Of a stretch of 13,813 bases of DNA, positions 6,491 through 13,813 are shown piece by piece. Both the position numbers and the translations under genes were made by a program. The stretch is from NCBI GenBank assembly GCA_937919795.1, contig CALFOA010000348.1, positions 1 through 13,813 on the forward strand, in the 5' to 3' direction. The DNA comes from an uncultured Neisseria sp. (GTDB lineage: Bacteria > Pseudomonadota > Gammaproteobacteria > Burkholderiales > Neisseriaceae). Below the pieces are notes generated by a model. That model saw only the letters and a list, made by a program, of their open reading frames with translations. It was not told where the DNA came from and did no database searches. Position 1 is the stretch's first letter; each line of letters begins with the position of its first letter.

Positions 6491-6614
6491 CTGGGAGCGC
6501 GGGCGGCTCGCCCGCATTTGGCCGCAGGCAAGCTAGAAAGTCCGGCATGACTTTGATTGCTCAACTCTGAGCAAGCGTACCGCTTGCCTGCGGGCGAGCC
6601 GCCCGCGCTCCCAG
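6491..6614. repeat. BIME-like inverted pair of GC-rich palindromic units
   Basis: Perfect 26-base inverted arms at 6491-6516 and 6589-6614, 72 bases apart. Each arm carries its own hairpin, for example GCGGGCG (6499-6505) / CGCCCGC (6509-6515) with a 3-base loop. A further pair lies inside: GCAGGCAAGC (6524-6533) against GCTTGCCTGC (6582-6591), and a small hairpin GCAAGCG-TAC-CGCTTGC at 6571-6587. These foldings share bases and exclude one another. I see no ORF or clear target duplication. With the other repeats and terminators this accounts for most of the 370-base gap between narK2 and fruA. Confidence 0.8.
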
Positions 6615-6628
6615 TAATATGTTTCAAC

Positions 6629-6657
6629 AAAAAAGCCGGGCAATCCGCCCGGCTTTT
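6629..6657 (-). terminator. Rho-independent terminator of the fru operon
   Basis: On the minus strand an 11-bp stem AAAAGCCGGGC / GCCCGGCTTTT (6647-6657 with 6631-6641) and 5-base loop end in six T (complement of the A-run 6629-6634). It lies 15 bases past the fruA stop. The A-rich side also gives some symmetry for plus-strand transcription. Confidence 0.92.
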
Positions 6658-6671
6658 CTTCTCTCTATCGC

Positions 6672-8438
6672 TTAATTCGCCACTGCTTCCGCAGGCGCGG
6701 CGCTTTGATCCTTGCGTTTCAACACCGCATACAGCACACCGGTGAGCAGGCTGCCGGCGGCGATGGCCAGCAGGTACATCAACGGTTTATTGATGGCGTT
6801 CGGAATCAGCAATACAAAGATACCGCCGTGCGGGGCGTGCAGTTCGTTTTGGAACAGCGCCACCAACGCACCGGTGAGCGCGCCGCCGGCGATACAGCAG
6901 GGAATCACCCGCATCGGGTCGCGGGCGGCAAACGGAATCGCGCCTTCGGAAATAAAGCACAGGCCGAGCACGAACGAGGCTTTGCCGGCGCTCACTTCGT
7001 TTTCGTTGAATTTACGCTTGGCCAGCATGGTCGCAATCGCAATACCGATTGCCGGTACCATACCGCCCGCCATTGCGGCGGCCATCGGGAAGTAGTTTTG
7101 GGTGGTCAACAGGCCAACCGAGAAGGTGTAGGCCGCTTTGTTGATCGGGCCGCCCAAGTCCACACACATCATCGCGCCGATGATCACGCCCAGCAACACC
7201 GCATTGGCGGTACCCATGCTGGTGAGGAACTCGTTCATCGCCTTAAACAGTTGCGCCACCGGCTCGCCGACCACGAAGAACATAATCAGGCCGACTACTA
7301 AAGAACTCAGCAAAGGCACAATCAGAATCGGTTTCAAGGCTTCCATGGTGGTCGGCAGTTTGATGTATTTCACCAAAGCCAGCGCCAGATAACCGGCAAG
7401 GAAACCGGCAACAATGCCGCCCAGGAAACCTGATTCCAGTTGCACCGCCAGCGCACCGCCGATTAAGCCGGGCGCCAAACCGGGGCGGTCGGCAATCGAA
7501 TAGGCGATATAGCCCGCCAGAATCGGCACCATCAGGCCAAAGGCGGCTTTACCGGTGTGCATCAATACTTCGGCCAGCGAGCCTTTTTCTTCAAACGCAT
7601 TGATACCGAAGATAAACGACATCGCAATCAGCAAACCGCCCGCCACCACCAAAGGTAGCATAAACGATACGCCGGTAAGCAAGTGTTTGTACACACTAGG
7701 CTTTTCTTTGGCTTTAGCCGCACCGTCCTGATTGGCAGAGGCAGCCGATCCACCCTGTTGGCGGGCGCTGCTCACCGCTTCAGCAAACGCTTTGTCGGTT
7801 TGCTTCAAAGCAAAACCGGTGGCGCAGCGGTACACTTTTTTACCGGCAAAACGCGCGGTATCGACCTCGATATCGGTGGCCAGAATCACATAATCGGCGC
7901 GCGCAATCGATTCTTCGGTGAGGATGCTTTTCGCGCCCACCGAGCCTTGGGTTTCCACATCGATGGTGTAGCCCAGCTTGGCCGCTCCTTGTTTTAGCGC
8001 ATCGGCCGCCATAAAGGTATGCGCCACGCCGGTGGGACAAGCGGTGATGGCAACGAAGTGCAGCGGGCGGTTGGCAGACGGCGCAGCTGCTGCGACCGCA
8101 GCCGTGGCGGCCACTGCGGCGGGGGCAGCCACCGAAGCGGCAGAAGTTTGGCTGATACCGCTTTCGCTCAACACCCGCTGCAGCGACGCCGCGGCGTTCT
8201 CACTCGCTTCGTTCAGGCCGATCACGCCGACGCGTTCGGCCGGGAACGCACCGAGTTGCTCGGGCAATTGGCCGACAAACACGATGCGGGAAAAATCGCC
8301 CGCCGCCGCATCGGCCAAGGTCACTACTTCGGCGTGCAGGCCTTGTTCTTGCGCCAATGCCGCCAGTTTGCGCGCCAGAATCAGCGCGTTGGCGGCCTTG
8401 GCCGGATGGTTGGGAATCAATAAAACGGAAGTGCTCAT
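6672..8438 (-). CDS. fruA: Fructose-specific PTS permease, EIIB'-EIIB-EIIC
   Basis: Inner-membrane fructose permease that imports fructose and phosphorylates it to fructose 1-phosphate. 588 aa against about 563 in E. coli FruA. Order: a degenerate N-terminal EIIB' copy (1-95) with no active cysteine; an Ala-rich linker (98-122); EIIB with phospho-acceptor C134 (TACPTGVAHTFMAA); a flexible linker about 225-248; then the EIIC membrane domain (about 250-578), recognised by HLLTGVSFMLPLVVAGG, ADRPGLAPGLIGG, LGGPINKAAYTF, CFISEGAIPFAARDP and the late APHGG motif. The start overlaps the fruK stop by four bases (ATGA, 8435-8438) and has a ribosome site GAGAAGGA at 8448-8455. It is the last gene of the operon, before a strong terminator. 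Its phosphate comes from the FruB fusion. Identity is firm. Confidence 0.97.
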   Translation of the reverse strand: MSTSVLLIPNHPAKAANALILARKLAALAQEQGLHAEVVTLADAAAGDFSRIVFVGQLPEQLGAFPAERVGVIGLNEASENAAASLQRVLSESGISQTSAASVAAPAAVAATAAVAAAAPSANRPLHFVAITACPTGVAHTFMAADALKQGAAKLGYTIDVETQGSVGAKSILTEESIARADYVILATDIEVDTARFAGKKVYRCATGFALKQTDKAFAEAVSSARQQGGSAASANQDGAAKAKEKPSVYKHLLTGVSFMLPLVVAGGLLIAMSFIFGINAFEEKGSLAEVLMHTGKAAFGLMVPILAGYIAYSIADRPGLAPGLIGGALAVQLESGFLGGIVAGFLAGYLALALVKYIKLPTTMEALKPILIVPLLSSLVVGLIMFFVVGEPVAQLFKAMNEFLTSMGTANAVLLGVIIGAMMCVDLGGPINKAAYTFSVGLLTTQNYFPMAAAMAGGMVPAIGIAIATMLAKRKFNENEVSAGKASFVLGLCFISEGAIPFAARDPMRVIPCCIAGGALTGALVALFQNELHAPHGGIFVLLIPNAINKPLMYLLAIAAGSLLTGVLYAVLKRKDQSAAPAEAVAN

Positions 8439-9379
8439 GATGCGAAATCCTTCTCTATTTGAATGGAAATATCTTGTTTTAATGCCGATAAACGTTCGTT
8501 ATCGGGAATGCCGAAACCGATTTGGCTCACCGCATGGGCAGCCAGCGCAGCGGCGGTTTGCAGGGTTTGTTCCGGGCTGTGGCCGCAAGCCAAGCCGTGC
8601 AGCATACCGGCCAGCAGGGTGTCGCCCGCGCCGACCGTACTTTTCACCTCTACCCGTGCGGCGGTAGCGTGCAGGCAGCGACCTTGCTGCCACCAGTTCA
8701 CGCCGTGTTCGCCCATCGACAGCACCACGTTTTCTACCGGCTGCGGCAAATTCGCAATGGCAATCGCCTGCTCGGCAGTGGTTTCGGCGGGCAGGCCGAA
8801 GCTTTGCTGCAATTCTTCGCTGTTGGGCTTGATTAAAAACGGCGAACAAGTTACTGCCGCCGCCAACGCTTCGCCGCTGGTGTCCACCGCAATATGGGCA
8901 TTGGCGGTTTTCAGACAGGCCAATAAGCGCTGCAAATCCTGCGGAGTAAACTGCTGCGGCAGGCTGCCGCACACCGCCACATAATCGGCTGCCGCCGCTA
9001 AGGGCGCCATTTTTTCCAACAGCGCAGCTTTGTCGGCATCGCTCACCACAAAACCTTTGCCGTTGATGTCGGTCATGCGGCCGCTTTGTTCGGCGATTTT
9101 GATGTTGTGGCGGGTTTCGCCGTTCACATACACAAACTCGTCGCGGAAGCTTTCGCGGGCGAAATGCTGGCGGAACAAATCGGCATTGTCGCGGCCGAGA
9201 AAGCCGGATACGGTTACTTCATGCCCCAAATCGTGCAGAATCTGCGCTACATTCAGCCCTTTACCGGCCGCATGGCTCACCGCCGATTGCTGGCGGTTCA
9301 CCGCACCCGCTTGCAGGGTGTCCAGCGACAGCGTGAGGTCTATCGCCGGATTGGGGGTGATACACAAAAATTTGGCCAT
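8435..9379 (-). CDS. fruK: 1-phosphofructokinase
   Basis: Cytoplasmic PfkB-family kinase converting fructose 1-phosphate plus ATP to fructose 1,6-bisphosphate, the step after FruA uptake. 314 aa, the usual length. Visible motifs: N-terminal TPNPAIDLTL; the PfkB signature AGKGLNVAQIL at 38-48; CGSLPQQF at 137-144; KPNSEEL at 184-190; and the anion-hole/catalytic motif VGAGDT with base D253. The start lies three bases after the fruB stop with no strong ribosome site of its own, so translation probably relies on coupling to fruB; the stop overlaps the fruA start. A uptake-sequence-like word sits inside the gene at 8910-8921. The family also contains tagatose-6-phosphate kinase, but the fru operon context settles the assignment. 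Confidence 0.96.
   Translation of the reverse strand: MAKFLCITPNPAIDLTLSLDTLQAGAVNRQQSAVSHAAGKGLNVAQILHDLGHEVTVSGFLGRDNADLFRQHFARESFRDEFVYVNGETRHNIKIAEQSGRMTDINGKGFVVSDADKAALLEKMAPLAAAADYVAVCGSLPQQFTPQDLQRLLACLKTANAHIAVDTSGEALAAAVTCSPFLIKPNSEELQQSFGLPAETTAEQAIAIANLPQPVENVVLSMGEHGVNWWQQGRCLHATAARVEVKSTVGAGDTLLAGMLHGLACGHSPEQTLQTAAALAAHAVSQIGFGIPDNERLSALKQDISIQIEKDFAS
8448..8455 (-). promoter_or_regulatory. Ribosome binding site of fruA within fruK
   Basis: GAGAAGGA on the minus strand, nine bases before the fruA ATG and inside the last codons of fruK. It gives fruA independent initiation besides the ATGA overlap. Confidence 0.75.
8910..8921 (-). repeat. DNA uptake sequence variant inside fruK
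   Basis: On the minus strand GGCCTGTCTGAA, 11/12 match to TG-wadDUS, with the same first-base change as the copy in narX. It encodes the ACLK stretch at residues 154-157 of FruK. Confidence 0.7.
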
Positions 9380-9382
9380 GAT

Positions 9383-12232
9383 TTATCCGTTTCTGCTGCT
9401 CAACGAGCGCACTTCGGCGGCGGTGGCGCAGGTAAGCGCCTCGGCGGCCAGCGTTTTGCATTCCTGCGTATGCAGGCGGCGCACTTGGGCTTTCACCAAC
9501 GGAATGCTGCCGGCGGACACGCTCAATTCGTCCACGCCCAAACCCAGCAGAATCGGCACCGCTTTGCTGTCGGCCGCCAATTCGCCGCACACGCCCACCC
9601 ATTTGCCGTGTTTGTGGGCAGCTTTTACCGTGTGATCGACCAATTGCAAAATGCTCGGATGCAGGCCGTCGGCTTCGGCGGAAAGAATCGGGTGGCCGCG
9701 GTCGATGGCGAGTACGTATTGGGTGAGGTCGTTGGTGCCGATGCTGAAGAAATCCACTTCTTTAGCCAGATGATCGGCAATCAGCGCCACCGAGGGCACT
9801 TCCACCATAATGCCTACCTGTAAATCCGGGCAGGGATGTTGTGCCAGCACATCGTCCAGAATCGCTTTGGCGGCGTGCCATTCTTCCAAACGACCCACCA
9901 TTGGGAACATAATCCGCAGCGGGCGGCCGTCGGCGGCTTTCAGCAAGGCGGCCAGCTGTTGGCGCAGCAATTGCGGGCGGCGCAAAGTCATGCGCAAGCC
10001 GCGCTCGCCGAGGAAGGGGTTGTCTTCTTTCGGCAGCGGCAGATACGGCAGCGGTTTGTCGCCGCCCACATCCAGAGTACGCACCACCACCGGCCGACCT
10101 TCCATCGCATCAAACACCACGCGGTAGTCCTGTTCCTGCTGCGCTTCATCGGGCGCGCTTTGGTGCGACATAAACACGAGCTCAGTACGCAACAGGCCGA
10201 CTGCTTCGGCACCGCGCTGTACCGCGCCGGCGGCATCGCCGACCTTGCCGAGGTTTACCGCCACTTCCACGCGGTGGCCGTCGGTGGTGACCGCAGGCTC
10301 CATGCTGTGCGCTTCGGCCTGTTTGCGCTGTTCCTGCATCAGCGCGCGCTGCTGCATGGCGTCGTCGATGCGGTTTTGCGCCGGATTGAGGTAAAACGCG
10401 CCGTCTTCGCCGTTAATCAGCAGCGTGCTGCCTTCGGCCAGCGACAACACCGCTTCACCCGCGCCGACCACCGCCGGAATGCCCAAGGCTCGCGCTACAA
10501 TCGCGCTGTGCGAGCTGGCGCCGCCGCCGGCAGTAAGGATACCGGCCACTTTTTGCTGATCCAAACGCGCCACCACGCTCGGCACCACGTCTTCCATCAC
10601 CAAAATATACGGCTCTTGCGGCTCGGCGGCAGTTTTCGCGCCGCACAACAAGGCCATCACTTTATTGCCCACATCGCGCAAATCGGCGGCACGCTCGGCC
10701 AGCAGCGGGTTGTTCAAGGATTCCTGTTCTTGCGCCAACGCTTCAATGTGGCTGTGCCACGCGGCCGGTGCGCTCAATTGTTGGCGGATACCGGCGTCCA
10801 CTTGTTGCAGCAACTCGGGATCGTCCAGCAAGGCGGCATGGGCGGTGAAAATCTGGCGGATGTCTTTCGATTTGGCTTGCGACACCATTTGCGCCAACTC
10901 GTCTTTCACCGCCGCAATCGCCTGTTGCAGCTTGCCGCGCTCGGCTTCACTATCAGCCGCGCTGCGCTCGTATTGGAAACTCGGTGCCTTCATCAGATAG
11001 GCTTTACCGGCTGCCAAACCGGGCGATGCGGCCACGCCTTGGTTGCGCACGTCGTCGTGCAACACCACCGCAGCCACCGCAAACGCATCATTACCCTGCG
11101 CGGCGGCAGCTTTTTCAACCGCTTCCACTTCTTCGCCCAAACCACTGCGCACCGCCTGAATAATCTGCGGCAAACCGCTTTCGGCGGCGGTATTCGGCTC
11201 GGCGATAAAGGTCAGCGTTTGGCCGCGCTCGGCGCCCAGCGACAATAATTTGGTGAGGCTTTTGGCTGAAACATAGCCGCCGCCGTCCAGCGATACCCGC
11301 ACTTCGCCGTCAAACTCTTTGCAGACGTTCGCCAACGCCGTGGCCGGGCGGGCGTGCAGGCCGTGCGAGTTGGCCAACACCACGCTGGCCGACTGCCAAT
11401 CGGGTACGGTTTCCGCGCCCAATTCCAACGCCAGCTCGCGGCGCGATTCGCTGCTTTGCAGCGCTTTGGGCATAAACAGCACATCCATCAGGCGCGAGAG
11501 TCGTTGCAAATCCAAGTTGTCGTTGGCGGCCACGCACACCAGCGCCGACAAACTGCCGTCGCGGAACGGTACCGGCTGTTTCAGCTTCACAATCGCCACC
11601 GCCGGTTGCAATACCGCTTGTTCGGCGGTCAAACACCACAGCCCGGCTTGCAGGTTCACCGCATCTTGCGGCTGCAAAGCGCTGAGGAAACCGGGCGCCA
11701 CCGCCTGCTGTTTTTTCAACAACGCGGCGGCCTGATACAGCACATCGTCGATGTCCGCCGCTTCGGCACCCGCCACCATCAGGTTTTCATGCAGCATCAG
11801 GCTTTCCGGCTGCGCGTGCAGCAGGTTCAGGATGTCGTCCGGCGTTTGCGCCTGGCGCAGCGCGTCTTCCACATCTTCCGACAGCGCGCGGGTGAGCAGT
11901 TGCAGGATTTGCAGGTGTTCGTCGGACTTGGCGGCGATCACCACCGCCAGATAGGCTTTGTTTTCGCCGTCCCACAACACGCCGTCGGGGAAATGCACCA
12001 GCCGCACGCCGGTGTTGAGAATAGAGGTACGCGATTCGGGCGTGCCGTGCGGAATGGCAATGCCCTGGCCGAGATAAGTACTGGTTTGCGCTTCGCGCGC
12101 TTTGAGGCCGTTTAAATATTCCGGCAGGGTCAGGCCGTCGGCCGCCAGAATATCGGCCAGTAATTGCAAGGCTTCTTCTTTATTCGCCGCTTGCTGCCGC
12201 ATACGGATATGCTCGGTTGAGAGGGTCAGCAT
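9383..12232 (-). CDS. fruB: Fructose PTS multiphosphoryl transfer protein, EIIA-M-HPr-EI fusion
   Basis: Cytoplasmic relay passing phosphate from PEP to FruA. Domains in 949 aa: EIIA(Fru) at 1-140 with phospho-acceptor H62 (GIAIPHGTPESR); a middle domain about 145-275; HPr about 281-368 with H293 (NSHGLHARPA); Enzyme I about 395-930 with H575 (GGGASSHSAIVARALGIP), PEP-binding DFFSIGTNDLTQY at 828-839 and catalytic C882 (GVCGEL). The middle domain echoes EIIA: LVCVAANDNLDLQRLSRL (231-248) parallels LAVVIAAKSDEHLQIL (95-110), but it has no phosphorylatable histidine. The same order is known for FruB of Pseudomonas and Xanthomonas types; E. coli FruB lacks the EI part. First gene of the operon, with ribosome site AGAAAGGAG at 12237-12245. 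Carrying its own HPr and EI, the system does not depend on general PTS proteins. Confidence 0.97.
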   Translation of the reverse strand: MLTLSTEHIRMRQQAANKEEALQLLADILAADGLTLPEYLNGLKAREAQTSTYLGQGIAIPHGTPESRTSILNTGVRLVHFPDGVLWDGENKAYLAVVIAAKSDEHLQILQLLTRALSEDVEDALRQAQTPDDILNLLHAQPESLMLHENLMVAGAEAADIDDVLYQAAALLKKQQAVAPGFLSALQPQDAVNLQAGLWCLTAEQAVLQPAVAIVKLKQPVPFRDGSLSALVCVAANDNLDLQRLSRLMDVLFMPKALQSSESRRELALELGAETVPDWQSASVVLANSHGLHARPATALANVCKEFDGEVRVSLDGGGYVSAKSLTKLLSLGAERGQTLTFIAEPNTAAESGLPQIIQAVRSGLGEEVEAVEKAAAAQGNDAFAVAAVVLHDDVRNQGVAASPGLAAGKAYLMKAPSFQYERSAADSEAERGKLQQAIAAVKDELAQMVSQAKSKDIRQIFTAHAALLDDPELLQQVDAGIRQQLSAPAAWHSHIEALAQEQESLNNPLLAERAADLRDVGNKVMALLCGAKTAAEPQEPYILVMEDVVPSVVARLDQQKVAGILTAGGGASSHSAIVARALGIPAVVGAGEAVLSLAEGSTLLINGEDGAFYLNPAQNRIDDAMQQRALMQEQRKQAEAHSMEPAVTTDGHRVEVAVNLGKVGDAAGAVQRGAEAVGLLRTELVFMSHQSAPDEAQQEQDYRVVFDAMEGRPVVVRTLDVGGDKPLPYLPLPKEDNPFLGERGLRMTLRRPQLLRQQLAALLKAADGRPLRIMFPMVGRLEEWHAAKAILDDVLAQHPCPDLQVGIMVEVPSVALIADHLAKEVDFFSIGTNDLTQYVLAIDRGHPILSAEADGLHPSILQLVDHTVKAAHKHGKWVGVCGELAADSKAVPILLGLGVDELSVSAGSIPLVKAQVRRLHTQECKTLAAEALTCATAAEVRSLSSRNG

Positions 12233-12236
12233 AGCG

Positions 12237-12245
12237 CTCCTTTCT
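12237..12245 (-). promoter_or_regulatory. Ribosome binding site of fruB
   Basis: AGAAAGGAG on the minus strand, four bases before the ATG at 12232. Strong but rather close spacing; it supports this start. Confidence 0.8.
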
Positions 12246-12253
12246 GAGTAGAG

Positions 12254-12287
12254 GCGAACAAGCGTTCCACGCGGGGAAAGCGTTCGC
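12254..12287 (-). promoter_or_regulatory. Hairpin with GAACGCTT repeats in the fruB leader
   Basis: On the minus strand GCGAAC (12282-12287) pairs with GTTCGC (12254-12259), and inner TTCC with GGAA, around a short GC-rich loop. The word GAACGCTT appears twice in direct orientation. It ends about 20 bases before the start codon, just outside the ribosome site. It could be an operator for a fructose regulator or a leader structure; no regulator gene is in view. Confidence 0.35.
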
Positions 12288-12336
12288 TGTGGTGGTTAAG
12301 TCGGTTGTATTGAAATTTTGTATCAAACCGCTGCTT

Positions 12337-12438
12337 AATATAGCCGGCTTGAAGGAAACAAACTTACGGGTTTTACACCATTTTTTCGGTTTGCGGTATG
12401 AAAAATGATGTAGATTCAGAAATGACGATAAACGTCAT
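12337..12438 (-). promoter_or_regulatory. Candidate fru operon promoter region with a palindrome
   Basis: The only decent -10 on the minus strand is TATATT (complement of 12337-12342), with no good -35 at 15-18 bases, so the promoter call is weak. Further upstream ATGACG-N5-CGTCAT (12422-12438) is a 6-bp inverted repeat with a 5-base spacer, of a size seen in LacI-family operators such as those of Cra/FruR, but its sequence does not match the E. coli Cra consensus. The 287-base gap between fruB and the MFS gene otherwise holds the leader hairpin and the DUS stem. Confidence 0.3.
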
Positions 12439-12449
12439 CAGTTGAAATG

Positions 12450-12519
12450 ATAACGCGTGAAAATGCCTGTCTGAAAACGCTATGCAATAAGCTTTCAGAC
12501 AGGCATTTTCGTGCGTTAT
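12450..12519 (-). terminator. Long DUS inverted-pair hairpin after the MFS gene
   Basis: TG-wadDUS on the plus strand (12464-12475) and on the minus strand (12494-12505) form an 18-bp perfect stem (12459-12476 / 12493-12510), extended through two G-U pairs and seven more Watson-Crick pairs to 12450 / 12519, about 27 pairs in all. Loop of 16 bases. It begins directly after the MFS stop. The stem flank gives TTTT on the minus strand, but there is no T-run after the full stem. Confidence 0.8.
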
Positions 12520-13731
12520 TTACTTACGGTATTCGCCTAAGGTTTTCGGCTGCGCCACCCACCAAGCCAACACGCATTCAGCGGCTAACAAGCTACTAAG
12601 CACCGCCATCGCCGCCGTCCACGAACCGGTGGCGTCGTACAACATCCCCATACCCAAGGGCCCCAAAATAGCAATGCTATAGCCCACCGCCTGCGCCATA
12701 CCGGAAAGCGCGGCCGCTTCGCTGCTGTTGTCGGTACGCAAGGCAAACAGCATCAGCACCATCGAAAACGTCGCCGAGCCGCCGATACCCGCCAAGATTA
12801 CCCAAAACCACGCCCATGCCGCCGATGAAAGCCAGATGCCGGCCACCCCCGCAAACATCAGCGCCGAGATGATTACACTAAACAACGGCCGGTTGCCGCT
12901 TCGGCCAAACCAAGCGGAAACCGCCAGCACGCCGAGCAACGAAGAAATCTGAAACAGCGACATATAATTGCCCGCCGCCAAGGCCGTCAGCCCCTTGGCC
13001 TGCAACACCGAAGGCATAAAGTTCACCAACGAATAAAACGCCAGCGACTGCGTACCCATAAACACACTGATCATCCAAGCCTGCGGCGAACGCCACACCG
13101 CCACACCGTTGCCGCCCGTTTCCGCCGCCGTCGGCGGCACCGCCAAGCGCTTGCGCAGGGGATACCAGATGGCAAACGCCGCCAACGCGGTCAACAACCA
13201 AACGCCGAGCGACCAGCGCCAATCGCCCCATTGCGCCAACGGCACCGCCACCGCCGAAGCCAGCGCCGCCGAAACCGACATGGTGGCCGACAAAGTACCC
13301 ACCACCAAACCGATGCGGGTAGGCAGATTGCGCTTGGCCAGTGCCGGCAGCAACACATTGCCCGCCGCAATCGCCGCTGACAACACAATTGTACCCAGCA
13401 GCAAAAAATCCACCGAAGGGCCGGTGATGCGCAAGCCTATCCCCGCCATCATCAGCGCCATCGACCACGGCAATACCTGCGCCATTCCCCATCTTTTCGC
13501 CGCCCACACCGCCAGCGGCGAAAACAGCGCAAACACCGCCATCGGCGCCGCGGCAATCAGGCCGATATAGGAAGCGGAAACCCCGAGATCGTCTTGAATA
13601 AACGGCACTACCGGCCCCAACGCCACCAGCGGCGAGCGCAGATTGGCCGCCATCAGGATGATGGCGCACAGCAGCAGCGCCAGTGAGACCGGGCGGTGGG
13701 ATGGGTTGGGGGAAGATGATGGGGAAGACAT
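12520..13731 (-). CDS. MFS transporter, CynX/NimT family
   Basis: Inner-membrane major facilitator of about 12 helices, 403 aa (typical for the family). The N-terminal segment LMAANLRSPLVALGPVVPFIQDDLG (residues 26-50) is the hallmark of the CynX/NimT group (CynX, YeaN/NimT). Known members are linked to cyanate or 2-nitroimidazole transport, but the family is broad and the substrate here cannot be read from sequence. No cyanase or other partner gene is nearby. The N-terminus is unusually Ser/Pro-rich (SSPSSSPNPSHRP). An in-frame TAA at 13744-13746 limits the start; the next Met is residue 27, inside TM1, so the ATG at 13731 is the only sensible start even though no clear ribosome site precedes it. 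The upstream 82 bases to the window edge are AT-rich, with TATAAA (complement of 13749-13754) as a possible -10 box. It shares strand, but probably not transcript, with the fru operon. Confidence 0.88.
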   Translation of the reverse strand: MSSPSSSPNPSHRPVSLALLLCAIILMAANLRSPLVALGPVVPFIQDDLGVSASYIGLIAAAPMAVFALFSPLAVWAAKRWGMAQVLPWSMALMMAGIGLRITGPSVDFLLLGTIVLSAAIAAGNVLLPALAKRNLPTRIGLVVGTLSATMSVSAALASAVAVPLAQWGDWRWSLGVWLLTALAAFAIWYPLRKRLAVPPTAAETGGNGVAVWRSPQAWMISVFMGTQSLAFYSLVNFMPSVLQAKGLTALAAGNYMSLFQISSLLGVLAVSAWFGRSGNRPLFSVIISALMFAGVAGIWLSSAAWAWFWVILAGIGGSATFSMVLMLFALRTDNSSEAAALSGMAQAVGYSIAILGPLGMGMLYDATGSWTAAMAVLSSLLAAECVLAWWVAQPKTLGEYRK

Positions 13732-13806
13732 AGTGATAGGGGTTTATTTATAAAGTATGGTGTTGATGAAAAAATAGGTGGTTTGGCAGCGAATTTAAGA
13801 TATTTT

Positions 13807-13813
13807 TTCAGAC
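13807..13813 (-). repeat. Probable DNA uptake sequence cut by the window end
   Basis: The last seven bases TTCAGAC equal the first seven of the reverse-complement TG-wadDUS (TTCAGACAGGCA). Preceded by a T-run (13803-13808), as at DUS terminators. The remainder lies outside the window. Confidence 0.4.

Noticed and set aside
6491..6614. Possible CRISPR repeats or an attachment site
   Set aside because: There are only two copies, inverted rather than direct, with no regular spacers, no cas genes and no integrase.
6557..6745. 62-codon plus-strand frame spanning the GC-rich repeat, fru terminator and fruA end
   Set aside because: It runs through a terminator hairpin and antisense into fruA; no ribosome site or domain.
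9836..11248. 470-codon open frame on the plus strand opposite fruB
   Set aside because: The translation is rich in His, Arg and Gln as expected for the antisense of an Ala/Gln-rich gene; FruB motifs on the other strand are unambiguous.
12254..12287. Riboswitch in the fruB leader
   Set aside because: A single short hairpin near the ribosome site without a recognisable aptamer or anti-terminator; no known riboswitch class matches.
12878..13669. 263-codon Gly-rich frame on the minus strand overlapping the MFS gene
   Set aside because: Extreme Gly/Ala bias and no motif; the overlapping frame encodes a clear CynX/NimT-type transporter.

Overview
The window looks like chromosomal DNA of a Neisseriaceae bacterium. 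The best clue is the 12-base word TGCCTGTCTGAA, which occurs seven times in full (plus two 11/12 copies inside genes and a cut-off copy at the right edge). From memory this is the TG-wadDUS dialect of the Neisseriaceae DNA uptake sequence, tied to Neisseria wadsworthii and close relatives. Gene content fits a facultative nitrate-respiring, sugar-using Neisseria; the species is an inference.

Left part (1-6301, plus strand) is a nitrate/nitrogen-oxide block: narX and narL (nitrate/nitrite two-component pair, translationally coupled through an ATGA overlap); a 300-base spacer rich in repeats; a stand-alone YtfE/DnrN-type di-iron hemerythrin protein with its own terminator; then two unfused NarK-type nitrate/nitrite transporters, separated by a DUS hairpin and ended by a second DUS hairpin terminator. 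The nitrate reductase genes (narGHJI) that such transporters serve are not in the window.

The centre (6302-6671) is a convergent intergenic region holding two factor-independent terminators facing each other, a broken copy of the repeat found after narL, and a palindromic repeat pair with 26-base perfect arms.

Right part (6672-12232, minus strand) is a compact fructose PTS operon, fruB-fruK-fruA. FruB is a 949-residue fusion of EIIA(Fru), an EIIA-like middle domain, HPr and Enzyme I, so the operon carries its own phosphate relay from PEP. FruA imports fructose as fructose 1-phosphate and FruK converts it to fructose 1,6-bisphosphate. Upstream is a roughly 220-base control region, a very long DUS-based stem, and a CynX/NimT-type MFS transporter on the minus strand.

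The genes are known families in familiar arrangements; I see no new defence, secretion or biosynthetic system. The least explained material is non-coding: inverted pairs of self-palindromic units (one with a compensatory base-pair change), Correia-like terminal inverted repeats, and the reuse of DUS pairs as hairpins.
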